Origin: Chloroflexi bacterium HGW-Chloroflexi-9
GTDB lineage: Bacteria; Chloroflexota; Dehalococcoidia; UBA2979
Direction: 5' to 3'
Length of the DNA: 38,134 nt
Assembly (NCBI GenBank): GCA_002840675.1
Contig: PHBR01000006.1
Coordinates: 1-38,134, forward strand
This document shows, piece by piece, positions 15,200 through 24,363 of the stretch. Every line of letters starts with the position of its first letter. The stretch's first letter is position 1. The translations under genes and the position numbers were made by a program. Under the pieces are notes generated by a model. That model searched no databases. It was not told where the DNA came from and worked only from the letters and a program-made list of their open reading frames with translations.

Positions 15200-15229
15200 T
15201 TGACAGCGCGATTCCGGTAGACGTAACGT
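15200..15229 (+). promoter_or_regulatory. Promoter of the trp operon
   Basis: A perfect -35 TTGACA (15200-15205) is followed after 18 nt by TAACGT (15224-15229), placing the start of transcription near 15236, just ahead of the T-box. It is the only consensus -35 I see in the window. Confidence 0.6.
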
Positions 15230-15236
15230 GGCCGTC

Positions 15237-15554
15237 TGATCAATCGCGTACAGAGTGACGCTGATCGGGAATAGTAGGCCGCTTCGCGGGACTCAGAGAG
15301 CCGGGGCAAGGTGAGAGCCCGGCGTCCGCCAGCAGCGGTTGAATGGACCCGTGAGTCCCGGCCCGAGGCCCTCGATCCATCGAGGGAGGTAGGCGTCGGC
15401 GGTGTGGGCGCCGTTATCCATGCCCAGGCGATCGCCACCACGGGGTACCGGGGCGGGCCGTCGCTGGATGAGCCTCCACCCCTGCGGGCGGAGGGAATTG
15501 TGGGTGGCACCGCGAGGACCATCGCCCCACGTGTACGGGGTGGTGGTTTTTTTT
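15237..15554 (+). promoter_or_regulatory. T-box riboswitch, Trp-specific (UGG specifier)
   Basis: This is a classic transcriptional T-box that binds uncharged tRNA and permits readthrough. Stem I elements are the AGTA motif at about 15273-15276, AGAGAGCCGGGG with GGTGAGAGCCCGG forming the distal arm (about 15296-15323), and the specifier loop GAA-TGG-ACC at 15341-15349 with Trp codon TGG at 15344-15346. The loop is bracketed by helices GCCGCT/AGCGGT and CGGG/CCCG. The T-box sequence GGGTGGCACCGCG starts at 15502. Its TGGC matches a GCCA 3' end, agreeing with the G discriminator of tRNA-Trp. The terminator follows. It controls trpE and the genes after it. Confidence 0.93.
15519..15554 (+). terminator. 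T-box intrinsic terminator
   Basis: A 10-bp stem with two G-U pairs (15519-15528 with 15537-15546, arms CCATCGCCCC and GGGGTGGTGG) is followed by eight T residues at 15547-15554. It is the only hairpin in this window with a long U tract. The upstream arm directly follows the T-box sequence, as needed for a switch between antiterminator and terminator. Confidence 0.92.
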
Positions 15555-15591
15555 GTGGGCCGGAGCCGGCGAGATGACGAGGGAGCGAAGG

Positions 15592-15696
15592 ATGAGCAGG
15601 CATCACCGTCCGAGCGCGCAGACGCGACACGGGCAGTGGTCATGGTGGTGGCGCGGGCGCGTCACCCACCCCACCTTTGTGGTCCTCGGAGCCTGA
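15592..15696 (+). CDS. Trp-rich leader peptide upstream of trpE
   Basis: This is a 34-codon open frame placed after the T-box terminator. AGGGAG at 15580-15585 is six bases before the ATG, an excellent ribosome site. Residues 16-20 read W-S-W-W-W (TGG TCA TGG TGG TGG at 15637-15651), while the rest is ordinary. The TGA at 15694-15696 is one base before the trpE ATG, and the trpE Shine-Dalgarno lies inside its last codons. The Trp codons overlap a hairpin (15648-15665, GTGGCGC/GCGTCAC). No second terminator separates it from trpE, so it should act on translation: ribosomes would pause at the Trp run when charged tRNA-Trp is scarce. The mechanism is inference; the frame, site and codons are seen. 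Confidence 0.8.
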   Translation: MSRHHRPSAQTRHGQWSWWWRGRVTHPTFVVLGA

Positions 15697-15697
15697 C

Positions 15698-17164
15698 ATG
15701 ACCTACTCACCCGAACTCACCGACGTCCGCCGCATGGTGGGGCGCGGCAACATCGTCCCGATCTATCGCGAGGTGCGCGCGGACCTGGAGACGCCCGTCT
15801 CCGCCTACCTGAAGGTGGCGCGCGGCCCGTACTCGTTCCTCCTAGAGTCCGTCGAGGGGGGCGAGCGCCAGGGGCGCTACTCCTTCATCGGCACGGAGCC
15901 GTACCGCGTCCACTCCGCCACGCACGCGGAAGGCGACCCCTTGAACGTGGTGCAGGAGGAACTGGCGCGCTTCAAGTCCGTGCAGGTGCCGGGCCTGCCG
16001 CGGTTCCACGGCGGCGCCGTGGGCTACCTGGGCTACGAGGTGGTCACCCACTTCGAGCCGCGCGTGCCGATCACCGGTCGGGACGTGCTGGGCGTGCCGG
16101 AGTCGTGGCTGATGTTCACCGACACCCTGCTCGTGTTCGACCACCTGAAGCACAGCATCAAGGCCGTCGCCCACGTCCGCCTCGATGGCGACGTGGACGC
16201 CTCCTACCGCGCGGCGCAGCGCCGCATCGACGAACTGGTGGAGCGGCTGGCGATGCCGCTGGGGGCGCTGCCGTACGTGCCGTTCTCCGGCGTGCGCGGC
16301 GACGAGGTGCAGTCGAACTGGGAGCACGAGGACTTCCTGGGCGCCGTCCGTCGCGCCAAGGAGTACATCACCGCCGGCGACATCATTCAGGTGGTGCTCT
16401 CGCAGCGACTGTCGCGCCGCACCGGCGCGCACCCGTTCGAGGTCTACCGCAGCCTCCGCGCGATCAACCCGTCGCCCTACCTCTTTTTCCTGCGCTTCGA
16501 TGACACGTACCTGGTCGGCTCCTCGCCGGAACTCCTCGTGAATATCGAGGAGGGCGGCGTGGAGGTGCACCCGATCGCCGGCACGCGCCGCCGTGGCGAG
16601 ACGCCGCTGGACGACGAGCGCCTCGCCGAGGAGTTGCGGCACGACCCGAAGGAGATCGCAGAGCACGTCATGCTCCTGGATCTGGGTCGGAACGACGTCG
16701 GCCGCGTCTCGGAGCCGGGCAGCGTGGCGGTGAACCAGAAACTGGACCTGGAGTTCTACTCCCACGTCATGCACCTGGTGAGCAACGTCACGGGCCGCCT
16801 GCGTAAGGACATGACCGCTTACGACGCACTGCGCGCCGCGTATCCGGCGGGCACGGTCTCCGGCGCGCCGAAGATCCGCGCGATGGAGATCATCGCGGAA
16901 CTGGAGTCGGATCAGCGCGGCCCGTACTCGGGTGGGGTCGGCTTCTTCGACCTGTCGGGGAACATCGAGACCTGCATCACGATCCGGACACTGGTGATGA
17001 AGGACGGCATGGCCCATGTGCAGGCCGGCGCCGGCATCGTGTACGACTCCGATCCGCAGAAGGAGTACGAGGAGTGCTGGCAGAAGGCCCGTGCGCTCCT
17101 CGCCGCCCTCGACGATGCAGAGCGGGGCGAGGGCGCCGCGCCCGCCGGAAGCCTGGGGTACTAG
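15698..17164 (+). CDS. trpE: Anthranilate synthase component I
   Basis: This gene encodes 488 residues of the large subunit, which makes anthranilate from chorismate using ammonia passed from TrpG. LLES at residues 48-51 is the tryptophan feedback-binding motif. The C-terminal chorismate-binding half has DIIQVVLSQRL, NPSPYLFFLRF, GSSPELLV, HPIAGTRRRG, LDLGRNDVGRVS, SGAPKIRAMEI and GPYSGGVGFF, with IETCITIRTLV near the end. The ATG at 15698 has CGGAG seven bases upstream, inside the leader peptide end. Normal length. First gene of the operon, controlled by the T-box and probably by the leader peptide. Confidence 0.97.
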   Translation: MTYSPELTDVRRMVGRGNIVPIYREVRADLETPVSAYLKVARGPYSFLLESVEGGERQGRYSFIGTEPYRVHSATHAEGDPLNVVQEELARFKSVQVPGLPRFHGGAVGYLGYEVVTHFEPRVPITGRDVLGVPESWLMFTDTLLVFDHLKHSIKAVAHVRLDGDVDASYRAAQRRIDELVERLAMPLGALPYVPFSGVRGDEVQSNWEHEDFLGAVRRAKEYITAGDIIQVVLSQRLSRRTGAHPFEVYRSLRAINPSPYLFFLRFDDTYLVGSSPELLVNIEEGGVEVHPIAGTRRRGETPLDDERLAEELRHDPKEIAEHVMLLDLGRNDVGRVSEPGSVAVNQKLDLEFYSHVMHLVSNVTGRLRKDMTAYDALRAAYPAGTVSGAPKIRAMEIIAELESDQRGPYSGGVGFFDLSGNIETCITIRTLVMKDGMAHVQAGAGIVYDSDPQKEYEECWQKARALLAALDDAERGEGAAPAGSLGY

Positions 17165-17166
17165 TC

Positions 17167-18081
17167 ATGGCAGAGTCACAACTCGCCTCGGTCGGCGTCC
17201 TCGTGCGTGAGGACGGCAAGGTGCTGATGGTGCGCCACCCCAGCGGCCCGTTCGCCGGGAAGTGGTCCATGCCACTCATTGGCGTGCACGACATGGAGAC
17301 CGCGGAGGCCGCCCTGGAGCGCATGCTCCGGGAGATGCTGCATGTGCAGCCCGGGCCGTACGAGTTCCTGGACACGCTCTACCTCGGTGGTTCCGGTGGC
17401 GAACGCTTCATCGGCAACGTCTTCACCTGCGTCGACTGGACCGGCGACCCGCGCTTCGCGCGCGAGGTGTTCGACGACGCGATCTGGCTGTCGCCGTCCG
17501 AGCCCGGTGGCCTGGAACTTCTGCCCGAGGTGCGCGAGTTCCTCCGCACCTCCTTCGAGGCGGAGACCGGCGTGATCGCCGCCGTCGAATACGACTCGGC
17601 TTCGCTGGCGCAGGAACTGGCGGACGCGCGCGAGGGACTGCTGGCTGCGTACGACGCGATCCCGTCCGACCTCCGGGTGGAGGTGCTGGAGGAGGGTGGC
17701 TGGTCACCGCTGGACGCGCTGACGCACGCCGCGGACGCGGAGGCGTACTACATCGCCGAACTGCGCCGCTGCCTGGACGAGCCCGGTCGGGTGTGGGTGC
17801 CCTTCAACGGTGGCCAGTGGGGCGACATGCACCGCCTCTACCCCGCGCAGGGTGAGGCGGACGTCATAGTGCGGATGGAGCAGGTGCGGCAGGAGACGCT
17901 GCTCTGGCTCAAGTGGCAGGGCCCGGACACGCTGCGCGCGTACGTGAGCCACCCGGAGCGCGGCGTCACCCAGGCCGGTGGCCGCGTTGCGAAGGTGGCC
18001 ACGCACGACCGCGAACACGCCGAACAACTGCGGCGGATGTGGCAGACCGCCACCATCCGTGCCGCCCTTGACCCGCAGTAG
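17167..18081 (+). CDS. Nudix-like / DinB-like fusion protein within the trp operon
   Basis: This gene encodes 304 residues in two parts. Residues ~5-125 have the Nudix fold pattern ([33 protein letters not shown]), but the Nudix box is degenerate: G39 and R55-E56 are present, while the catalytic EE is replaced by H59-V60, so hydrolase activity is doubtful. Residues ~145-300 resemble a DinB four-helix bundle with the metal triad H187 (LTHAADAE), H280 and H284 (HDREH), and the helix [13 protein letters not shown]. DinB proteins include thiol S-transferases and isomerases. The ATG is 2 nt after the trpE stop and trpG follows by 14 nt, so it is made with the tryptophan enzymes. Its role is unknown. 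Confidence 0.75.
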   Translation: MAESQLASVGVLVREDGKVLMVRHPSGPFAGKWSMPLIGVHDMETAEAALERMLREMLHVQPGPYEFLDTLYLGGSGGERFIGNVFTCVDWTGDPRFAREVFDDAIWLSPSEPGGLELLPEVREFLRTSFEAETGVIAAVEYDSASLAQELADAREGLLAAYDAIPSDLRVEVLEEGGWSPLDALTHAADAEAYYIAELRRCLDEPGRVWVPFNGGQWGDMHRLYPAQGEADVIVRMEQVRQETLLWLKWQGPDTLRAYVSHPERGVTQAGGRVAKVATHDREHAEQLRRMWQTATIRAALDPQ

Positions 18082-18095
18082 GACAGGAGACGCCC

Positions 18096-18689
18096 GTGTT
18101 GCTCCTCATCGATAACTACGACTCGTTCACCTACAACCTCTACCAGTACCTCATGGAACTGGGCGCGAAGGTGGAGGTGTTCCGCAACGACCAGATCAGC
18201 GTGGAGGACTGCCTCGCGATGAACCCGGAGCACGTGGTGATCTCACCCGGCCCGTGCTCGCCGAAGGAGGCGGGCATCTCGGTCGACCTCATCCCGGCCT
18301 TCGCGGGGAAGGCGCCGCTGCTGGGCGTCTGCCTGGGCCACCAGTGCATCGGCGAGGCCTACGGTGGCATCGTTGAGTCGGCCGGCGAGATCATGCACGG
18401 CAAGACCAGCCAGATCACCCACGATGGCCGAGGCGTATTCGCCGGCCTTCCGAACCCCTTCGAGGCGATTCGATATCATTCGCTTGCGATCCGGCCGGAC
18501 TCCGTGCCGGCGGTGCTGGAGGTCAGCGCACGCTCGGAGAGCGGCGTGATCATGGGCATCCGCCACCGCGAACTGGCGATCGAGGGTGTGCAGTTCCACC
18601 CGGAGTCGATCATGACCGAACACGGGCACGCGCTTCTGCAGAACTTCCTCGGCATGCGTACGACGCAGCCGGTGGGAGCCGCCTCGTGA
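18096..18689 (+). CDS. trpG: Anthranilate synthase component II (glutamine amidotransferase)
   Basis: This is a class I glutaminase of 197 residues that feeds ammonia to TrpE. The nucleophile is C79 in GVCLGHQ and the other triad residues are H168 and E170 in [16 protein letters not shown] and [12 protein letters not shown] are typical of TrpG/PabA. The GTG at 18096 has GGAG six bases upstream. No separate pabA or pabB is in the window, so a shared role in folate synthesis is possible. It overlaps trpD by 4 bases (GTGA). Confidence 0.96.
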   Translation: MLLLIDNYDSFTYNLYQYLMELGAKVEVFRNDQISVEDCLAMNPEHVVISPGPCSPKEAGISVDLIPAFAGKAPLLGVCLGHQCIGEAYGGIVESAGEIMHGKTSQITHDGRGVFAGLPNPFEAIRYHSLAIRPDSVPAVLEVSARSESGVIMGIRHRELAIEGVQFHPESIMTEHGHALLQNFLGMRTTQPVGAAS

Positions 18690-19738
18690 TCCGCGAAGCG
18701 ATTGCCGCGCTGGTCGACGAGCGCCGGGACCTGACCGAGCGCGAGGCGCGCGATTCGATGCGCGAGATCATGAACGCCGGCCTGGACGGCTCCGCCGGTG
18801 AAGCCGCGACCGCCGCGCAGTTCGGCGCGTTCGTCACGGCGCTTCGCATGAAGGGCGAGACCGTCGATGAACTGACGGGGATGGCGCTCGCAATGCGCGA
18901 GGCGTCCCTGAAGGTGGACGTGGCGGTGAAGCCGCTACTGGACACCTGCGGCACCGGCGGCTCGAACAAGAAGGTCTTCAATGCCTCCACGGCGGCCGCG
19001 TTCGTCGCGGCCGGCGCCGGGGCGAAAGTCGCGAAGCACGGCAACCGGGCGATGACCTCGCAGTCTGGCTCCGCCGACCTGCTCGAGTCGCTCGGCGCGG
19101 TCGTGACGCTGGGGCCAGCGCAGGTGGCCGAGGTGATCACGAAGACGGGCGTGGGCTTCATGTTCGCGCAGACCTTCCACCCGGCGATGAAGTTCGCCGG
19201 GCCGCTGCGCCGTGAGATCGGCATCCGCACCGTCTTCAACATCCTGGGGCCGCTGACGAACCCGGCCGGCGCCACCTGTCACGTGATGGGCGCGCCGGAC
19301 GCCGAGCTCGCGGGCAAGCTCGCGCAGGTGCTCGCGCGCCTGGGCATGCGCCACGCGCTCGTCGTGAGCGGTGAGGACGGCCTGGACGACATCACCGTGA
19401 CCGGCCCGACGACGGTGTTCGAGGTGCGCGGGGACGCCGTGACGCAGCGCACGATCACCCCGTTCGACCTCGGCCTCACCGTCCACGCGGAGGAAACGAT
19501 CACCGGTGGTGATGCCGCGCAGAACGCGGCGCTCACCCGCTCTGTGCTCAGCGGCAACGGGCCGCTGCCGCTGCGCGACCTCGTCGTCGCGCAGGCGGGC
19601 GCCGGCCTCTACGTCACCGGCCTCGCCTCCTCGCTCCGGCAGGGCGTGGAGATGGCGATCCGTTCGATCGACGAGGGGGACGCGGCCGCGAAACTCGCCG
19701 CGTTCGTCGAAGCGACGCGCCGCGCGGCGGGGAAGTAG
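18686..19738 (+). CDS. trpD: Anthranilate phosphoribosyltransferase
   Basis: This gene encodes 350 residues and makes the enzyme joining anthranilate to PRPP. The PRPP-binding signature is [17 protein letters not shown], followed by [54 protein letters not shown] and [10 protein letters not shown], all characteristic. Length is normal. The GTG start overlaps the trpG stop, giving translational coupling, and trpC follows by 6 nt. Confidence 0.97.
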   Translation: MIREAIAALVDERRDLTEREARDSMREIMNAGLDGSAGEAATAAQFGAFVTALRMKGETVDELTGMALAMREASLKVDVAVKPLLDTCGTGGSNKKVFNASTAAAFVAAGAGAKVAKHGNRAMTSQSGSADLLESLGAVVTLGPAQVAEVITKTGVGFMFAQTFHPAMKFAGPLRREIGIRTVFNILGPLTNPAGATCHVMGAPDAELAGKLAQVLARLGMRHALVVSGEDGLDDITVTGPTTVFEVRGDAVTQRTITPFDLGLTVHAEETITGGDAAQNAALTRSVLSGNGPLPLRDLVVAQAGAGLYVTGLASSLRQGVEMAIRSIDEGDAAAKLAAFVEATRRAAGK

Positions 19739-19744
19739 AGCCAC

Positions 19745-20602
19745 ATGCCCCCATCCCGCGCGCGGCACACCGGCACCATCCTCGACCGCATCGTCACCGA
19801 CCGACGCGTGCGGCTGCAGGAGGACCGCGCCACCCGGGATGAGGACGCGCTGCGCGCGCTGCTCGTGCAGCAGCCGGCCCCGCTCGACTTCGTCGCGCGT
19901 CTGCGCGACGGCCGTCGCGCGACGCCGGAGGGCGCACGGCTGCGGCTGGTGGCGGAGATCAAGCGCGCTTCACCCAGTAAGGGATTGTTCGACGCCGACC
20001 TCGACGCGGTCGTGCAGGCGCGCGCCTACGCGGAGGCGGGTGCGGCCGCGATCTCGATCCTCACGGAGCCGGACCACTTCCGAGGCAGCATCCAGGACCT
20101 GGCGGACGTCAGCGCGGCGTTCGCCGGCGATCCAGACCGCCCGGCACTGCTGCGCAAGGACTTCATCTTCGACCCGTACCAGGTGCTGGAGGCGCGCGCG
20201 TTCGGCGCGGATGCGCTGTTGCTGATCGTGATGATGCTGGAGCCGTACGCGCTGCGCGACCTCCTCGCCGCCACGCATGCGCTCGGCATGGAGGCGCTGG
20301 TGGAGGTGCACGACGCGGACGAACTGGACGCGGCAGTTGCCGCCGGCGCGCGCGTGATCGGCGTGAACAACCGTGACCTGCGCACGTTCGAGGAGGACCT
20401 CGGCACGTTCGAGCGCCTCGCGGCGCTGGCGCCGGCGGGTGTGACGCTGGTCGCGGAGTCCGCGATCCGGTCGCCCGAGGATGCGCGCCGCATGGCGTAC
20501 GCCGGTGCCCACGCGTTGCTCGTGGGTGAGGCGCTCGTGCGCAGCGGCACGGTCATCGACACCGCGCGGTCGTTCATGCTGACGGGCGCGGCCGCGAAAT
20601 GA
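19745..20602 (+). CDS. trpC: Indole-3-glycerol phosphate synthase
   Basis: This is a TIM barrel of 285 residues that closes and decarboxylates CdRP to indole-3-glycerol phosphate. Catalytic lysines lie in AEIKRASPSKG and LLRKDFIFDPYQV. ALVEVHDADELD, IGVNNRDLRTFEEDL and VAESAIRSPEDA are in family order. It starts with the expected IL-DRIV-RR helix after a short N-terminal extension. The ATGA overlap with trpF couples their translation. Confidence 0.97.
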   Translation: MPPSRARHTGTILDRIVTDRRVRLQEDRATRDEDALRALLVQQPAPLDFVARLRDGRRATPEGARLRLVAEIKRASPSKGLFDADLDAVVQARAYAEAGAAAISILTEPDHFRGSIQDLADVSAAFAGDPDRPALLRKDFIFDPYQVLEARAFGADALLLIVMMLEPYALRDLLAATHALGMEALVEVHDADELDAAVAAGARVIGVNNRDLRTFEEDLGTFERLAALAPAGVTLVAESAIRSPEDARRMAYAGAHALLVGEALVRSGTVIDTARSFMLTGAAAK

Positions 20603-21359
20603 CCTACGTGAAGATCTGTGGGAACCGCACGCCGGAAGACGTCCTGGCCGCCGCCGAGGCGGGCGCGGACTTCGTCGGCATTATCTTCGCGGCCTCGACA
20701 CGCCGCGTGGAGATCGAGGACGCGCAGGCGATGGTCCGCGCCCTCGGTGGGCCGCTCTCGACGCACGAGATCCAGTACCCGCCGCCCGCGCAGCCGCGCG
20801 CACGCGAAGAGATCGGCCCGTGGTTCGAGCACGGCGCGCGCGTGCTGGAGGCGTACCGCGAGGTGAAGCGCCCGCTCGTCGTGGGCGTGTTCGCCGACCA
20901 GCCGATCGACGAGGTCAATGAGATCGCGGAGGAGGCGGGGGTCGACCTCGTGCAGTTGTCCGGAGATGAGACGTGGGAGGACTGCCTGCGGGTGAACCGC
21001 CAGGTGATCCAGGTGGTGCACGTGTCGCCCGTGGACTCGCCCTCCGACCCGATGCAGTTCGTGCAGCCCGGCTTCGCGATCGCCCTGATGCTCGACTCCG
21101 CGCACGGCCCGTACCGCGGCGGAACCGGCGTCACCTTCTCCTGGGAGGTGGCCCAGCAGGTCGCCTCGCGCATCCCGATGCTGCTCGCGGGCGGCCTCAC
21201 GCCGGAGAACGTCGCGGAGGCGGTCGCGACGGTGCGCCCGTGGGCGGTGGACGTGGTCAGCGGCACGGAGACGGACGGCGCGAAGGACCACGCGAAGGTG
21301 CGCGCATTCATCCAGGCGGTCCGCGACGCGGACGCCCGTATCGCCCGAGAGGCAGGCCG

Positions 21360-21363
<4 letters not shown>
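20599..21363 (+). CDS. trpF: Phosphoribosylanthranilate isomerase (with insertion)
   Basis: This gene encodes 254 residues. TrpF performs the Amadori rearrangement of PRA to CdRP. The general base C7 is in VKICGNR, and the general acid Asp is in [27 protein letters not shown] and [14 protein letters not shown] complete the barrel. The protein is about 40-50 residues longer than usual because of an insert at about residues 51-88 (Pro-rich, then [21 protein letters not shown]), between the second and third strands. Overlaps trpC and trpB starts (ATGA at both ends). Confidence 0.95.
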
Positions 21364-22547
<1,184 letters not shown>

Positions 22548-22611
22548 GCACCACCGGGAGGATGGGTTGCGGAGCAGGCAAGGCTGAGGCACCACCGCAG
22601 CCGGGGGGCGA

Positions 22612-22884
22612 TCACCCCAAGGGCTCGCAGCCTGCCACCGTCGCCATTAGTTCAAGCCATGCACGTCGGTTGGCTCTCCACCACCGACCGAGTTGTCTCG
22701 TGGAAGTGCAGCCGGTCAACTTCTTCAAGTCCTCGACATGGCTCCGCGCTCCGTTGACCGACACCCCCATCTGCGCCGCGACTTCCGGCAGCGTGGCCCC
22801 GTCGGCGAGCAGCGCCAGCACCTCAGCGCGCCTCGCGGTGACGTGTAAAAGGTCTGACGCGACTGGAGGTCCGTTGTCGTGCAT
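22612..22884 (-). CDS. Small LuxR-type HTH protein, possibly 5'-truncated
   Basis: This gene encodes 90 residues from the first ATG. Residues ~16-68 form a LuxR/GerE-type helix-turn-helix (TARRAEVLALLADGATLPEVAAQMGVSVNGARSHVEDLKKLTGC) with recognition helix VSVNGARSHVEDL. No receiver or sensor domain is present. The frame stays open 31 codons upstream of the ATG to a TGA at 22978-22980. That extension encodes a Cys cluster (KCPLQGDRVTACLCGKC) that looks like part of a zinc-binding domain but has no ATG or GTG start, so the gene may have lost its 5' end where the lower-GC segment begins. It is antisense to the operon and probably not part of it. The 190 bp up to 23076 hold no other gene. Confidence 0.55.
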   Translation of the reverse strand: MHDNGPPVASDLLHVTARRAEVLALLADGATLPEVAAQMGVSVNGARSHVEDLKKLTGCTSTRQLGRWWRANRRAWLELMATVAGCEPLG

Positions 22885-23075
22885 GCATTTCCCGCAGAGG
22901 CAGGCGGTGACGCGATCCCCCTGGAGAGGGCATTTACGGTACCGCTCGCTCTGGCTTTCGTAACCCCATGCAATGGATCAATACGTCTACCATTCCATTA
23001 AGTCAAATCGAGGATTGAGGAGGGAGACATCGCTCCATCGGAAAAATGAACGACTGACTAGCAGGATGGTATAAG

Positions 23076-23705
23076 GTGAATCAAGCGAAGATTGCGTTGA
23101 TTAGCGGCGCTGCCGGTGTGTTTATCGCGTTAGTTGTAATTCTTCTCAACATCACATCGATTAACTCTGGATCTTCTTCCGCAGCCGATCCTAATCAGGT
23201 CCGCGCACGATACGTGGCTTTCGTGAGTCCTGAGACACTGCGCCTTCTGGGGTCGCCTGAGATACAGGACTCACTCCGCCTCGATCAAGTCGATGCCGCT
23301 GACGCGGTCAGGCCTCTCGTTTTCCAGAGCGACGCGGATGGCATCATCATGGATGCAGAGACGATGGAGGCGCTTCCGGAAGGAACAATGGCGAACCTGT
23401 TTGCTTCTGGAAGAGTTATCGTGGTGTTTAACGTCGAGAAGCAAGACATCCTGCGTGCGTCGAATAGTAGTGACGCATTCCCAGATGCGGACAAGGCACT
23501 CATCCCCGATGTGACCATGAATCCAGGCGATCCTGTTGGGGGGTTCAGTCAGCCGTTCTTCAGTCTCGTCTACCGGTCCAGGCCCGGTCAGGGAAATGTC
23601 TATGGCGGGGAAATGACCCGAGAATTCGATCCACATCTGTTCTCGGCAATGCTGAATGAGCGCGCCACGAACGCTCGTGGCGTAATTACCGGAGTTACCG
23701 AATGA
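23076..23705 (+). CDS. Hypothetical single-pass membrane or exported protein
   Basis: This gene encodes 209 residues from a GTG start. The N-terminal segment IALISGAAGVFIALVVILL is a signal anchor, after which a Ser-rich linker leads to a soluble domain facing outward. The domain has alternating hydrophobic strands (ARYVAFVSPETLRLL, RPLVFQSDADGIIMDAETMEAL, GRVIVVFNVEKQDIL, GFSQPFFSLVYRSRPGQGNVYGGEMTREFD). No Cys and no known catalytic motif were seen. Codon use and base content are clearly less GC-rich than the flanking trp genes, suggesting recent acquisition. It overlaps the next exported-protein gene (ATGA). I do not recognise the family. Confidence 0.65.
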   Translation: MNQAKIALISGAAGVFIALVVILLNITSINSGSSSAADPNQVRARYVAFVSPETLRLLGSPEIQDSLRLDQVDAADAVRPLVFQSDADGIIMDAETMEALPEGTMANLFASGRVIVVFNVEKQDILRASNSSDAFPDADKALIPDVTMNPGDPVGGFSQPFFSLVYRSRPGQGNVYGGEMTREFDPHLFSAMLNERATNARGVITGVTE

Positions 23706-24211
23706 CCGTCACGTCAGTAGCCTCGCGAATGCGTTGGATTGGCTTGGTAGTACTTATTACGGTGCTCTTCGCTGCCGTAGCCGTCCAGCAGGCGTTTGCT
23801 GAGCAAAGCTCAAGTTCTTGCGGTGGTGTGACCTGTGTGCGGCAGACCACGTGGGCCTACAGTGATGGCAGCTATCGATCGAGTGCAGCCTCCTCGACAG
23901 GCTCAACATTCTATGCGATATCTACAGACATGTATGGTTACAATATCTACCATTATGGATCGTTCGGCGCTGCGATCGATCACGAGTACAGCTATTGTCC
24001 TTCCACGACCTTCTGCAGCGTGCCAGCCGGTTGGAACTGTAGTTCCGCTGCTCCTCCTACGGGGTGCGGGGGAGGTACAGCGAATTGGTATGACACGACG
24101 CTCCACTTTTTCCGTCAGACGAACAACGGACCCGACTTCAGCTTCTACACGAGTACAGATGGCACTCGTTCCAGTTACACATGCCTCGCCGGCTCCGGGA
24201 CGTGCTTCTAG
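23702..24211 (+). CDS. Secreted Cys-rich hypothetical protein
   Basis: This gene encodes 169 residues. A signal peptide (RMRWIGLVVLITVLFAAVAVQQAFA) precedes a mature part rich in Ser, Tyr, Thr and Gly with eight Cys (CGGVTC, CPSTTFC, NC, GC, YTC, GTCF), probably paired as disulfides. Aromatic-rich stretches such as YAISTDMYGYNIYHYGSFG suggest a beta-rich surface or binding protein. There is no anchor, so it is likely released or held by its upstream partner, whose stop overlaps its ATG. Lower GC like the partner gene. No similarity to a named toxin or bacteriocin family could be supported. Confidence 0.65.
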   Translation: MTVTSVASRMRWIGLVVLITVLFAAVAVQQAFAEQSSSSCGGVTCVRQTTWAYSDGSYRSSAASSTGSTFYAISTDMYGYNIYHYGSFGAAIDHEYSYCPSTTFCSVPAGWNCSSAAPPTGCGGGTANWYDTTLHFFRQTNNGPDFSFYTSTDGTRSSYTCLAGSGTCF

Positions 24212-24270
24212 CCTGCCCGTGTTTTAGACGTGGAGTCTGGCGGATCGGCACCGAATACGATGTCTAATGA

Positions 24271-24300
24271 GAGGAGGCTCGCCAGGCGGCGAGCCTCCTC
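24271..24300. terminator. 13-bp perfect hairpin, likely bidirectional terminator
   Basis: GAGGAGGCTCGCC (24271-24283) pairs exactly with GGCGAGCCTCCTC (24288-24300) around AGGC. It lies between the convergent secreted-protein gene (ends 24211) and HAD gene (ends 24364). It has no T run on either side. Confidence 0.65.
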
Positions 24301-24363
24301 CAGTGCAGTGGAACGACGCAGGCGAATGTCATCGTCCACCGCGCCCGGATCGGGACGGGTCCC

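Noticed and set aside
15842-17017. Long minus-strand frame opposite trpE (391 codons)
   Set aside because: It mirrors trpE codons in GC-rich DNA, has a His/Val/Arg/Asp-rich composition with no domain, and trpE is certain on the other strand.
23702-24211. Bacteriocin (lactococcin 972-like) gene
   Set aside because: It is Ser/Tyr-rich and secreted like that family, but lacks its recognisable core pattern and the associated membrane partner and ABC genes.
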